From: UBA3951 sp050952125
GTDB taxonomy: Bacteria > Bacillota > Sulfobacillia > Fermentithermobacillales > Fermentithermobacillaceae
Direction of reading: 5' to 3'
Assembly: GCA_050952125.1 (NCBI GenBank)
Contig: JBMNKK010000004.1
Coordinates: 248,001 to 312,000, forward strand
DNA: 64,000 bases
The notes beneath the pieces were generated by a model that worked only from the letters and a program-made list of their open reading frames with translations, had not been told where the DNA came from and searched no databases. Position 1 is the stretch's first letter, and every line of letters starts with the position of its first letter. Shown in pieces: positions 56,834 to 64,000 of the stretch. The translations under genes were made by a program, and so were the position numbers.

Positions 56834-57763
56834 CTATGCCGGCACTAAGGGCGGCGGGTTCAACACCTCTATCCTTGGCTTGAAGTTCAAGCGGTCGAGC
56901 ATATCGTTGATCTCATCATCGGTGACGTCTTCAGGCTTCTTCCCGAGAAGACACACAATGAGACCTTCCATAACGTTGGTGCCGAAAGACCGCCCCTCCA
57001 TCTCGGGTGTTGTCGTGATGAGGGTGCTCACGCCGCGGGCCTTGAAATCTCTTATGTCGTCTTCTGTCACGGTGTTCGTGATTATTGATTTGCCGGTCAT
57101 GTCGTCAGGCATGTTCTTCGCTACATAGTGGAAATCGCCCGCTATGATGTCAGCTTCGTGATAGTAGCGAGCATACTTGGGATTTGCTTTCCGGTTTTCC
57201 TGCTTCTTGCCGGTAGGGTACAGCATTGTGAACGGAAGCCGTACCACGATAGGCGCTATCGTCCGGGCCACTTTATCAAGGGCATCCAGAGAGCGAAGGG
57301 GAATGGGCAAGCCCAACGCGAAAATGAGGTCTCCCAATATGAGTTCGCAACCGGTCTCTCGCAGCGCTTCGGCCATGCCAAAACGGTCAGCCCCGCTAAC
57401 CACAAGCACTTTCAGATCCTTGAACGGTACCTTGGCAGTATCATTGAGATACTTTATGACGCGACGCTCGAGAGTTCCCTTGAGCCTGCTTCCGTCGACG
57501 ATGGGGGTCTTCTTTGCTGCCCTGGCTATCGGGAGCGCGTCCTTCAGCATGTACTTGGACCTGCCGCACGCAATCCAAAGGTCAATACCGCCCATGCCGA
57601 AAGCGTCTACCTTCCCGTCCAACTCGCGAATAAGCTCGATGGCTCGCGGAATGGACCCGTCGGTGCCGATCCTCTCGACCAGTACTTGCTCGCCGAGGAA
57701 CTCGCTTTCCGTCTTCTTGTTTCGTTTGGACGAACCAAGGCTCACACTGACTACGTGCTTCAT
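56834..57763 (-). CDS. Quinate 5-dehydrogenase-like protein, function uncertain
   Basis: 309 residues, similar to proteins annotated quinate 5-dehydrogenase in Clostridia: VSVSLGSSKRNKKTESEFLG, VDAFGMGGIDLWIACGRSKY, TPIVDGSRLKGTLERRVIKY, FGMAEALRETGCELILGDLI and TTTPEMEGRSFGTNVMEG. A classical Rossmann fingerprint is not obvious, so the dehydrogenase label is weak. Thirteen bases separate it from the upstream regulator. It is probably co-functional with the acyl-ACP reductase-like enzyme. Confidence 0.7.
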   Translation of the reverse strand: MKHVVSVSLGSSKRNKKTESEFLGEQVLVERIGTDGSIPRAIELIRELDGKVDAFGMGGIDLWIACGRSKYMLKDALPIARAAKKTPIVDGSRLKGTLERRVIKYLNDTAKVPFKDLKVLVVSGADRFGMAEALRETGCELILGDLIFALGLPIPLRSLDALDKVARTIAPIVVRLPFTMLYPTGKKQENRKANPKYARYYHEADIIAGDFHYVAKNMPDDMTGKSIITNTVTEDDIRDFKARGVSTLITTTPEMEGRSFGTNVMEGLIVCLLGKKPEDVTDDEINDMLDRLNFKPRIEVLNPPPLVPA

Positions 57764-57775
57764 ATGTAAGACCTC

Positions 57776-58306
57776 CTAGCCCTTCACGCTCTTAATTACT
57801 TTTCGAAGCGATTCAGGGTTCAGATAGACATCGCCTGACATCGGCGAACGCCCGATAACAATGGTGGCTACGTCGGTATTTCTGTCAACCAAGTTCTTCA
57901 GGATGTCCAGCCGCTTGTCGGACCCTACAAAAATGACCTTGTCAAACCTCCGGATTTGAGCCATCAGACTCATGAGGTCATTGAGAACGTCGATTCCGCT
58001 CCGGTCGCGGACGAACGCCCAGCGTTCCTCGTCGGTCATGACCAAAGTGAAGTCAACGCCTTCCGCCTGAGCTACCTCTCTCACTTCATCGCAGTTTGAA
58101 ATAGGGAAGCCGACCAGGGCTATTGAACCGCCCTTCCGCAGTTCTCCCAGGGTCTCGAGTCTCGAGATGAAGGTCCTGTCCAAGCCCATTTCCTGAGCGA
58201 CGTCGGCTTGGGACTGGCCTTTGGCACGGCGGGCAAGTATGGCGTCAACCGCTTCGTCTATCTTCTGGCGACTTATGACTTTGTCCCCGATCCTCACGAA
58301 TTCCAC
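57776..58306 (-). CDS. HTH regulator with C-terminal sensor-like domain
   Basis: 176 residues. A Xre-like helix-turn-helix at about 31-51 (QSQADVAQEMGLDRTFISRL) is followed by an alpha/beta domain of about 115 residues with strands such as SIALVGFPISN, VDFTLVMTDEERWAF and KVIFVGSDKRLDILKNL. The second domain may bind a small ligand. GTG start. First gene of the cluster, behind a promoter with a repeat element, so probably an autoregulator controlling the two enzyme genes. Confidence 0.72.
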   Translation of the reverse strand: MEFVRIGDKVISRQKIDEAVDAILARRAKGQSQADVAQEMGLDRTFISRLETLGELRKGGSIALVGFPISNCDEVREVAQAEGVDFTLVMTDEERWAFVRDRSGIDVLNDLMSLMAQIRRFDKVIFVGSDKRLDILKNLVDRNTDVATIVIGRSPMSGDVYLNPESLRKVIKSVKG

Positions 58307-58319
58307 GGGGCCACCACCT

Positions 58320-58339
58320 TGTGCACAACTCTGTGTACA
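58320..58339. promoter_or_regulatory. Candidate operator of the HTH cluster
   Basis: TGTGCACA-ACTC-TGTGTACA: two near-identical octamers, seven of eight bases matching in either orientation, starting at the -10 box and covering the predicted start of transcription. Confidence 0.5.
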
Positions 58340-58367
58340 TCATAGCAAGGCGGTTCTTTGCGCGCAA
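58339..58367 (-). promoter_or_regulatory. Promoter of the HTH/quinate-DH-like/AAR-like cluster
   Basis: Minus strand: -35 TTGCGC (58362-58367), 17 bp, extended -10 TGC-TATGAT (58339-58344). Situated between the stop of the 317-residue unknown gene and the regulator. Confidence 0.6.
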
Positions 58368-58392
58368 GAGAAACCGGACAGGTGAGGTGGAC

Positions 58393-59346
58393 TTAAGCGA
58401 AAGGAGACAGAGGGAAACGCCTGAGCACGGATCGAAGCTTATCGTTGTCGGGCACCGAGTCATCGTGCATCATGCCCTTCTTCAGCCCCTGCAAAGTGCG
58501 AGCGCCGCGCCTTGTGGTGAGCTCAAGGTCACGGGTGACTCTGGATAGCGCCGAAAGCCTGGCATCTTCTAGCGATTGGGTGAAACTCGCCCCCTTGGCA
58601 AGGTTCCTCCGGAGGCCATCAGCCAAGTAGAAGTGTGCCAGCCCGGTAAGAGGGTTGCCGCAAGCGCCCGTCGCGGTGACTCCGAATACCTCCGGCATCT
58701 TCAGCCGGTAGCCGATCTCCAAAGACGCTTTGAGGTCTTCCGTCTCATCTCTCACGCACTCTCGAAGAGTCTTGGGAGTGACCATGGCGTACTGAGACAG
58801 CGACCGGATAATCGCGTGCTCAATCGTGTGCGCCTCCTCCGCGTCGACCAGATCGCCCAGATTGCCCGACAGCACAACCTCCTCGCCGCCGTGAGAAATG
58901 CCGTAGATGCTGACGCGTATGTCATGGCGCCCGCGAGCCTCGGTACTGCCTTGTAGAGCTCGCCACCCCGCCCCGTCGATTACCGGATAGGTGCTCCGGA
59001 GCTCGGCTAAGTCGATTACCTCCGGATTGGCCGCGAACAGGATCCCGTCCGCCGAGTGAAAGCCCCCTGCCTTCACCGTCGCTTTGCCGGTTACGCGCGC
59101 GAACAGCGCCTCGATGACTTTGAGTGACGGCGCCGCGATAACCTGTTGGGCCCACGACTCCTCAATGGCAACCGCCGTCCCGACCGGGTAGAGTCCGGTG
59201 CTGCCCGAGAAAGGCAGAAGGAGCACCGGCGAACCGCGCCTTGCCCGGAACACGCGCTTCGTCCAGCTGTCGAGAAAGACGCCGGTTATCTCGCCGCCAA
59301 CCCTCGGCATGGCGCCGTTCGCGACGGGAAGAACCGGGATGCTCAT
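58393..59346 (-). CDS. Unknown protein coupled to dusB
   Basis: 317 residues; I do not recognise the family. ATG at 59346 overlaps the dusB stop by four bases, so translation is coupled. The first 70 residues (SIPVLPVANGAMPRVGG, RRGSPVLLLPFSG, LYPVGTAVAIEES) weakly recall the LON substrate-binding fold. The C-terminal half has conserved-looking AHTIEHAIIRSLSQYAMVTP, TGACGNPLTGLAHFYLADGL and a Lys/Arg end. No signal peptide or membrane helix. No catalytic motif is evident; the AHTIEHA histidines and the Cys in GACGNP could bind a metal. A role linked to tRNA modification is only suggested by position. Confidence 0.65.
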   Translation of the reverse strand: MSIPVLPVANGAMPRVGGEITGVFLDSWTKRVFRARRGSPVLLLPFSGSTGLYPVGTAVAIEESWAQQVIAAPSLKVIEALFARVTGKATVKAGGFHSADGILFAANPEVIDLAELRSTYPVIDGAGWRALQGSTEARGRHDIRVSIYGISHGGEEVVLSGNLGDLVDAEEAHTIEHAIIRSLSQYAMVTPKTLRECVRDETEDLKASLEIGYRLKMPEVFGVTATGACGNPLTGLAHFYLADGLRRNLAKGASFTQSLEDARLSALSRVTRDLELTTRRGARTLQGLKKGMMHDDSVPDNDKLRSVLRRFPLSPFA

Positions 59347-60323
59347 TCGATCTGCCGCCACCCTTCCTCAAGAAGCTCGATGACCTTCTCAATTGACTTC
59401 TCATTCACAACCATTTCTCTTAGCCTGGTTGCCCCTCTCAGCCCGCGAAAGTAGAACACCAACTGCTTCCGCATCTCCAGGAGTCCCTTCCTCTCCCCGT
59501 ATCTTTGGATGGAACGCCAGAAATGCTCCCTTGCCAGAGCCATCTTCATCTCGGCGGTGTGAACGCCAACTTCTTTGCCGTTCAGGAGAGCCGAGAGGTT
59601 GTCGAAGAAGAGGGGGTTGCCGAGAAGGGCCCGGCCCACCATAACCCCGGACACGCGCCCGGCCTCAAGCCTCATGACTGCTTCAGAAGCCGTGAGGATG
59701 TCGCCGTTACCAACAACCGGTACGCCAACGTCAGCCGCTACAGCCTCGATGACGCCCCAATCGGCCTTTCCGGAATACCCCTGGGACACGGTGCGTCCGT
59801 GCACAACCAACATATCGATCCCCGCGTCGACAAGAGCCCTCGCAAACTCTAGGGCTCCACTCGAGTCCGACCAACCTGTGCGGATCTTGGCGGTAACGGG
59901 AAGGCGAGAGACGCTTTTGACGGCTTGGACGATGTCTCGGGCCAAAGATACGTTATTCAGAAGCGCTCCGCCGCTTCCTTGCGAGGTGATCTTTCTGGCA
60001 GGGCATCCCATGTTAATGTCTATAGCCTCAAATTTATGGCAAAGGCTCTGAACCAGTTCAGCAGCCTTTGCCATCGATTCGGCCTCGTAACCGAAAAGCT
60101 GGATCGCGAGCGGGCGGTCGTGCATCTCGTGATACAGGATCTCCTCTGAGTTGTCGCCGCCGTGCAAGAGCCCTTTCGCGCTCACCATCTCGGTCACGCA
60201 GTAAGGGCACCCGTGTTCGCGGAGTATCTCACGGTAGACATCCCCGGTGTATCCCGCCATAGGAGCGCTCATGACAGGAGGCCATATTGAGAGACTGCCG
60301 ATCTTAAGCGGAGATATCGTCAT
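59343..60323 (-). CDS. dusB: tRNA-dihydrouridine synthase
   Basis: 326-residue FMN enzyme reducing uridines in tRNA. TIM-barrel motifs: APMAGYTGDVYREILREHG, IDINMGCPARKITSQGSGG (with the catalytic Cys), TAKIRTGW, VHGRTVSQGYSGKADW and VVGNGDI. Length normal. Corresponds to B. subtilis yacF/dusB next to lysS. ATG at 60323. Confidence 0.94.
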   Translation of the reverse strand: MTISPLKIGSLSIWPPVMSAPMAGYTGDVYREILREHGCPYCVTEMVSAKGLLHGGDNSEEILYHEMHDRPLAIQLFGYEAESMAKAAELVQSLCHKFEAIDINMGCPARKITSQGSGGALLNNVSLARDIVQAVKSVSRLPVTAKIRTGWSDSSGALEFARALVDAGIDMLVVHGRTVSQGYSGKADWGVIEAVAADVGVPVVGNGDILTASEAVMRLEAGRVSGVMVGRALLGNPLFFDNLSALLNGKEVGVHTAEMKMALAREHFWRSIQRYGERKGLLEMRKQLVFYFRGLRGATRLREMVVNEKSIEKVIELLEEGWRQIE

Positions 60324-60340
60324 GTGCGGGATCCTACCAC

Positions 60341-60757
60341 CTATTGCACCTCAGTGTCTCTGGCGGGAATCCCCGCCTCGACCATTACGCTGTCAGCCAC
60401 ATAGATGGGGGCTGACGCCCTGAGAGCCACCGCTATGGCATCTGATGGGCGGCAGTCGAGCTCAATCTGCTTGCCCCCTTGTTCGAGAACAAGCGAGGCA
60501 TAGAACACCTCATCCTTAAGCTCGGTGAGTATTGTCATGACAACACTGGCGTTCAGTTTTTCCACACAGGATACCAGAAGATCGGCCGTCACCGGACGCG
60601 GCGGCGTCAGGTCCTGGAGCGGAAAGGCGATGACTGAGGCCTCATGAGTCCTCACCCATATCGGGAGAATTGTGGACTTGGGGAGGTCTGCCAGGAGCAA
60701 GACCGCGTGGTCGCTTTCATTGTCCAGTCCGACGCGCTCCACGGTGACTTGAATCAA
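60341..60757 (-). CDS. Bifunctional nuclease (BFN/DUF151) family protein
   Basis: 138 residues with the DUF151 core: VLLLADLPKSTILPIWVRTHEASVIA and IELDCRPSDAIAVALRASAPIYVADSV. Named after a plant protein with RNase and DNase activity; the bacterial role is not settled. TTG start after GGAGG, lying between a phosphohexomutase and dusB, probably one transcript. Confidence 0.85.
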   Translation of the reverse strand: MIQVTVERVGLDNESDHAVLLLADLPKSTILPIWVRTHEASVIAFPLQDLTPPRPVTADLLVSCVEKLNASVVMTILTELKDEVFYASLVLEQGGKQIELDCRPSDAIAVALRASAPIYVADSVMVEAGIPARDTEVQ

Positions 60758-60769
60758 CGCGATCCCTCC

Positions 60770-62149
60770 TCAATCCCATTCTATGGCTCCGACCACTGAG
60801 TAACTACCCAATACATTCTCAATCGCCCGCTTAATGCTCTTCAATCCTTCGTCAGTACGCGATTCCGCCCGTAGCACCAATGCGGGTTGAGTGTTTGACG
60901 CCCGGAGGAGTCCCCATCCGTCCGGAAACAGAACTCTGGCGCCGTCGACCGTGATGACCTCATTGGTGCCTTGAAACACCTTCGTAAACTCCTCAACAAT
61001 CCTGAACTTCTCCTCGTCCGGACAGTGAACCCTGATCTCGGGAGTCGACTTGTAGGCGGGAGCGTCTTCCAACATACGCGCCAGATCGTCATCCGAGTTT
61101 GTCAGTATGCGAAGGAGCCTGGCAGCAGCGTAAAGCGCGTCATCATAGCCATAGTGCTCGTCTCTGAAAAACATGTGGCCGGACATCTCGCCGGTAAAGA
61201 GAGCCCCGGTCTCCTTCATCCGCGCCTTTATGAGAGAATGTCCGGTCCTGGTGAACTCCGGCTTTCCTCCCATGGCGCGCACGGCGTCCACAAGACTCTG
61301 TGAGCATTTCACCTCGATGAGTGCCAGAGCACCGGGATTCCTTTTCAGTATCTCCTGCCAAAACACGATCTGGAGCCGGTCGCCCCAGACCGGATTTCCA
61401 TCTTTGCCGACAACGCCAATCCGGTCGGCATCTCCGTCGAAAGCTATGCCGACATCGGCGTCAGTTTCCTTCATCTTAGCTGCTAAAGCCCGTATGTTGT
61501 CCTTCTGCGTCGGATCGGGGTGGTGATTCGGAAAAGTGCCGTCAGGCTCGAAAAACATTTCTATGAAATCGGCACCGAGCCTTTGGAGCACCCTGCGGGC
61601 TACGGGCCCGGCAGCTCCGTTTCCGGCATCAACAACGGCGCGTATTTTGCGAGGGCCGAGCTTGATCCTCTTCGCGAAGTCATCTACGTAAGCATCAACG
61701 GGGTCGTCTACGGTGACCTTGCCGCTTCCCCATACGAACTCACCCGACTCAGCTATGCGGCGTATCTCTTGAATCCCTTCTCCGTACAGAGTGTCAGGCC
61801 CGTAGGCCAGTTTGAAACCGTTGAACTCAGGAGGATTATGGCTGCCGGTAACCATGACTCCGCCCTCAACAGCGTAGTGGATGCGCGAAAAATACAGGAC
61901 CGGCGTGGTGACCATTCCTACATCGACTACGTCGACTCCCGTCTCGAGGAGGGCGTCGATGAAAGCCTGGGAGTAAGCGTACGAGGACAGACGGCAATCG
62001 CGCCCCACAACGGCCCTGCTCAAGTTGTTTCTCTTAAGAAAAGTACCGTAGGCAAGTCCAAGAGTCCTAACGGTGCCGAGAGTTAGGTCCTCGCCTACAA
62101 GGCCGCGCACGTCGTACTCACGGAATATCCTGGGGTTTATGTTGGCCAC
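60770..62149 (-). CDS. Phosphomannomutase/phosphoglucomutase
   Basis: 459-residue alpha-D-phosphohexomutase. N-terminal FREYDVRGLVGEDLT, phosphoserine loop VTGSHNPPEFNGFKL, metal loop GIAFDGDADRIGVV, sugar loop FTGEMSGHMFF and phosphate-binding C-terminal GLLRASNTQPALVLRAE. Probably interconverts hexose 1- and 6-phosphates for cell-surface sugars. GTG at 62149 behind GGGAGGGA. Probably first gene of the pgm-BFN-dusB-unknown operon; no clear promoter seen. Confidence 0.94.
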   Translation of the reverse strand: MANINPRIFREYDVRGLVGEDLTLGTVRTLGLAYGTFLKRNNLSRAVVGRDCRLSSYAYSQAFIDALLETGVDVVDVGMVTTPVLYFSRIHYAVEGGVMVTGSHNPPEFNGFKLAYGPDTLYGEGIQEIRRIAESGEFVWGSGKVTVDDPVDAYVDDFAKRIKLGPRKIRAVVDAGNGAAGPVARRVLQRLGADFIEMFFEPDGTFPNHHPDPTQKDNIRALAAKMKETDADVGIAFDGDADRIGVVGKDGNPVWGDRLQIVFWQEILKRNPGALALIEVKCSQSLVDAVRAMGGKPEFTRTGHSLIKARMKETGALFTGEMSGHMFFRDEHYGYDDALYAAARLLRILTNSDDDLARMLEDAPAYKSTPEIRVHCPDEEKFRIVEEFTKVFQGTNEVITVDGARVLFPDGWGLLRASNTQPALVLRAESRTDEGLKSIKRAIENVLGSYSVVGAIEWD

Positions 62150-62265
62150 CGTCTCATCCCTCCCTGCAACCTTACATTCTACCCAGGGAGATCATTTCCT
62201 TTACGAGACTACCGTTCCTACAGCATGGGCACAATTATGGGCGGAACGCAAAGGGGGTGAGGCGC

Positions 62266-62523
62266 ATGACTGACGTCAAGTGCAAAGTGCAATCCTGCCA
62301 CTACTGGGGACACGGGGACGTATGTGAGGCCAACAGCATCATGGTCGACAACAACAAGAGGCTATCTTCGTTCGGAAAGATGGAGACGGGCTCCCTGGAT
62401 ATTACCGACAACACCGGAAGATCATCGTCAAACTCAGGCGAAACCGGGGGGAACCATGCTCACCGGTCAGAAGAGACCCTGTGCAAGACCTTCCGCCCCA
62501 AAGATACGAAGACCGGCGGCTAA
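62266..62523 (+). CDS. DUF1540 domain small protein
   Basis: 85 residues. One DUF1540 Cys motif near the N-terminus (CKVQSCHYWGHGDVCEANSI) and a final CKTF. DUF1540 proteins are short and Cys-rich, of unknown role, common in Clostridia. The middle is a low-complexity Ser/Thr/Gly stretch. ATG at 62266 follows GGGGGTGAGG. Terminator at 62551-62574. Confidence 0.75.
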   Translation: MTDVKCKVQSCHYWGHGDVCEANSIMVDNNKRLSSFGKMETGSLDITDNTGRSSSNSGETGGNHAHRSEETLCKTFRPKDTKTGG

Positions 62524-62550
62524 ACGTGTCTGGGAACAAGATCGCTGATT

Positions 62551-62574
62551 GAGGGGCGTTTTGGAGCGCCCCTC
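62551..62574 (+). terminator. Terminator after DUF1540 gene
   Basis: GAGGGGCG and CGCCCCTC form an 8-bp stem with an 8-nt loop, followed by TTCCCTCTTT. Confidence 0.7.
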
Positions 62575-62756
62575 TTCCCTCTTTGATGCCGTGAGCTGAC
62601 CGTGCACCCCGAGGAACCGGATAACCCCATATTGTGCTGAGCAGCCCTACTCCTCACGCTCGCCCCAGTGTGTATATGTTTTCTGACAACGGTATATATA
62701 AGCAGGATTCCGGCTCTATGCAGCGAATTCAATATCTTCGAAAGGGGGTGAAAGCA

Positions 62757-63521
62757 TTGTTTACAGACGGACGAGCGTTTGATTTTCTCACTCTCCTCGT
62801 TGCAACGGGCCTCATGGGAATCTTCATGTACTTGGCCAGGACGGGCCTGAAAGTCAAAATCCGGCCCATAGCCGGGTTCGCAGCCATCGACGAAGCGGTA
62901 GGGCGAGCAGCTGAAATGGGCAAGCCAGTCCACTTCACGCCCGGTTTCGGCGGGTTGGTCGCGGCAACCTTCGCAGGACTCGAGGTATTGGGCTACGTCG
63001 CGAGACTGGCGGCCCAATATGATGTCCGGTTGGTCGTCACGGTATCCCAGGCAGAGACTTTCGCAGTCACCGAGCAGGTAATGAGGCAGGCCTACCTTGA
63101 GGCGGGTAAACCCGACTCGTTCAAACCCGAGGATTGCCGCTTCATCTCCACCGACCAGTGGGCCTACGCCAGCGGCGTCATCGGCGTGCTCTACAGGGAG
63201 AAGGTAGCCTCCAACATCATGATCGGGCAGTTCGCGGCCGAAGCCCTCATCCTCGCTGAGGCGGGCAACACCGTCGGCGCCATTCAGATCGCCGGTACCA
63301 CCAACGCCTATCAGATCCCGTTCTTCGTTGTAGCCTGCGACTACGTCATCCTCGGAGACGAGATGTTCGCTGCAGGAGCCCACTTCACCAACAACAAGAC
63401 ACACTTGGGCAGCCTCCGCGGAGAAGACCTGGTCAAGGCCATCTGCCTCGCCATCATGGTCATCGGGGCACTTGTTACAACGGCAGGTTCTGACGCGTTC
63501 AAAACTCTGATGAGCAAGTAA
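62757..63521 (+). CDS. DUF6754-type membrane-associated protein
   Basis: 254 residues; similar proteins carry the DUF6754 label in databases, from memory. A first helix (FLTLLVATGLMGIFMYLA) is followed by a large soluble domain: PGFGGLVAATFAGLEVLGYVA, RFISTDQWAYASGVIGVL, GNTVGAIQIAGTTNAYQIPF and CDYVILGDEMFAAGAHF. A second helix lies near the end (AICLAIMVIGALVTT). TTG at 62757, seven bases behind AAAGGGGG, is preferred; the frame back to 62634 lacks a ribosome binding site. Function unknown. Next gene starts 14 bases downstream. Confidence 0.7.
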   Translation: MFTDGRAFDFLTLLVATGLMGIFMYLARTGLKVKIRPIAGFAAIDEAVGRAAEMGKPVHFTPGFGGLVAATFAGLEVLGYVARLAAQYDVRLVVTVSQAETFAVTEQVMRQAYLEAGKPDSFKPEDCRFISTDQWAYASGVIGVLYREKVASNIMIGQFAAEALILAEAGNTVGAIQIAGTTNAYQIPFFVVACDYVILGDEMFAAGAHFTNNKTHLGSLRGEDLVKAICLAIMVIGALVTTAGSDAFKTLMSK

Positions 63522-63534
63522 GGAGGTGAAGAGC

Positions 63535-64000
63535 ATGTTCTTGAAAAGGACAGCCCCCGCTATCATCGCGTGCGTATGCGGCGTATCCGTCGTTATCGCA
63601 TATTTCTTCAAGATCGCTCCGGTGCAGACATTTGCAACACATGTCCTTAAGTGGCAGTCGGTCATCGCAGTTTTTGCACTGGGGCTCGGCGGAGTCAACA
63701 TTGTGAGACTCCACGGCAAGAACGTCCAGAGGGATCCCTCGAACTTCTACAGCATAGCGCTGCTTCTTACCTTCGGCATAACGATCATCGTCGGACTGGC
63801 CTTAGGTCAGACCTCCGGTGCATACACATTCATATTCGACTACATTAACGTACCCACGGGCAGCGCGATTTTCTCGCTTCTGGCGTTCTACATCGGAACT
63901 GCAGCCTACAGGGCGTTCAGGGCTAAGAACGCCGAAGCAGCCATCCTGCTGCTCACAGGCTGCATCGTTATGCTTGGGCGAGTGCCGATAGGCGCCAAGA
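63535..64000 (+). CDS. Membrane protein downstream of DUF6754 gene, truncated
   Basis: Starts ATG at 63535 behind a perfect AAGGAGGTGA site and stays open to the window end (155 codons). At least four hydrophobic helices: PAIIACVCGVSVVIAYFF, SVIAVFALGLGGVNIV, IALLLTFGITIIVGLALG and AIFSLLAFYIGTAAYRAF. Between them is a short cytoplasmic stretch RLHGKNVQRDPSNFYS. No recognised domain. Co-oriented with the DUF6754 gene, so probably the second subunit of a membrane complex. Confidence 0.75.
   Translation, partial: MFLKRTAPAIIACVCGVSVVIAYFFKIAPVQTFATHVLKWQSVIAVFALGLGGVNIVRLHGKNVQRDPSNFYSIALLLTFGITIIVGLALGQTSGAYTFIFDYINVPTGSAIFSLLAFYIGTAAYRAFRAKNAEAAILLLTGCIVMLGRVPIGAK

Noticed and set aside
62520..63719. 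399-codon minus-strand frame
   Set aside because: Antisense shadow of the DUF6754 gene and its neighbour, which have good ribosome binding sites and membrane helices.

Overview
The window comes from a spore-forming member of the Bacillota (Firmicutes). The evidence is SigH, a SpoIID/LytB-type protein, a CtsR-McsA-McsB-ClpC operon with a textbook CtsR box, a DapG-type aspartate kinase, an L10-type ribosomal leader, strong GGAGG ribosome binding sites and many GTG/TTG starts. The DNA is moderately G+C-rich. I cannot name the genus; a clostridial or Limnochordia-like lineage is a guess. No CRISPR array, insertion sequence, prophage or plasmid function was seen.

Almost everything is on the minus strand. 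Read in that direction (high to low coordinates), the backbone matches the Bacillus subtilis order dusB - lysS - rRNA operon - ctsR/mcsA/mcsB/clpC/radA - yacL - ispDF - rlmB - sigH - rpmG - secE - nusG - rplK/A/J/L - rpoB/C - L7Ae-like - rpsL - rpsG - fusA. This long housekeeping axis is interrupted by accessory modules, and most of the unusual biology lies in them.

Regions: (1) 1-5869: str operon (fusA truncated by the window edge) with its own promoter, separated from rpoC by an MBL-fold hydrolase and a NuoL-like membrane protein lacking key proton-channel residues. (2) 5876-20786: rpoC; rpoB with an approximately 200-residue charged tail; an asd-dapG-dapA operon wedged between rplL and rpoB; the L10 leader; rplJ, rplA, rplK, nusG and secE; then four tRNA genes and rpmG. 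(3) 20913-28574: pepF, a DUF1538 transporter coupled to a double PII-like protein, a CapA-like protein, a decayed DUF3795 gene, a stand-alone glutamate synthase FMN domain and tRNA-Thr. (4) 28615-40934: sigH, rlmB, thyX (signature interrupted by an insert), ispDF, yacL; a plus-strand island of carD, tRNA-Ala and an unknown Cys-containing protein; then radA and the CtsR regulon. (5) 40943-48051: an rRNA methyltransferase, a thioredoxin-reductase-like gene, a SpoIID-like gene, a second EF-G-like GTPase, a secreted protein with two BsuPI-like domains and a short MscL. (6) 48197-53243: one 16S-23S-5S operon without spacer tRNAs. (7) 53299-64000: lysS, greA; a regulated three-gene cluster (HTH protein, quinate-dehydrogenase-like protein, acyl-ACP-reductase-like protein); an unknown gene coupled to dusB; a bifunctional-nuclease-family protein; a phosphohexomutase; a DUF1540 protein; and the start of a DUF6754 membrane-protein operon that leaves the window.

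Many promoters, a few operators and several terminators were found by eye. They are sequence matches only, not measured sites. Start codons were moved from the longest reading frame wherever a ribosome binding site or an upstream gene decided the matter.
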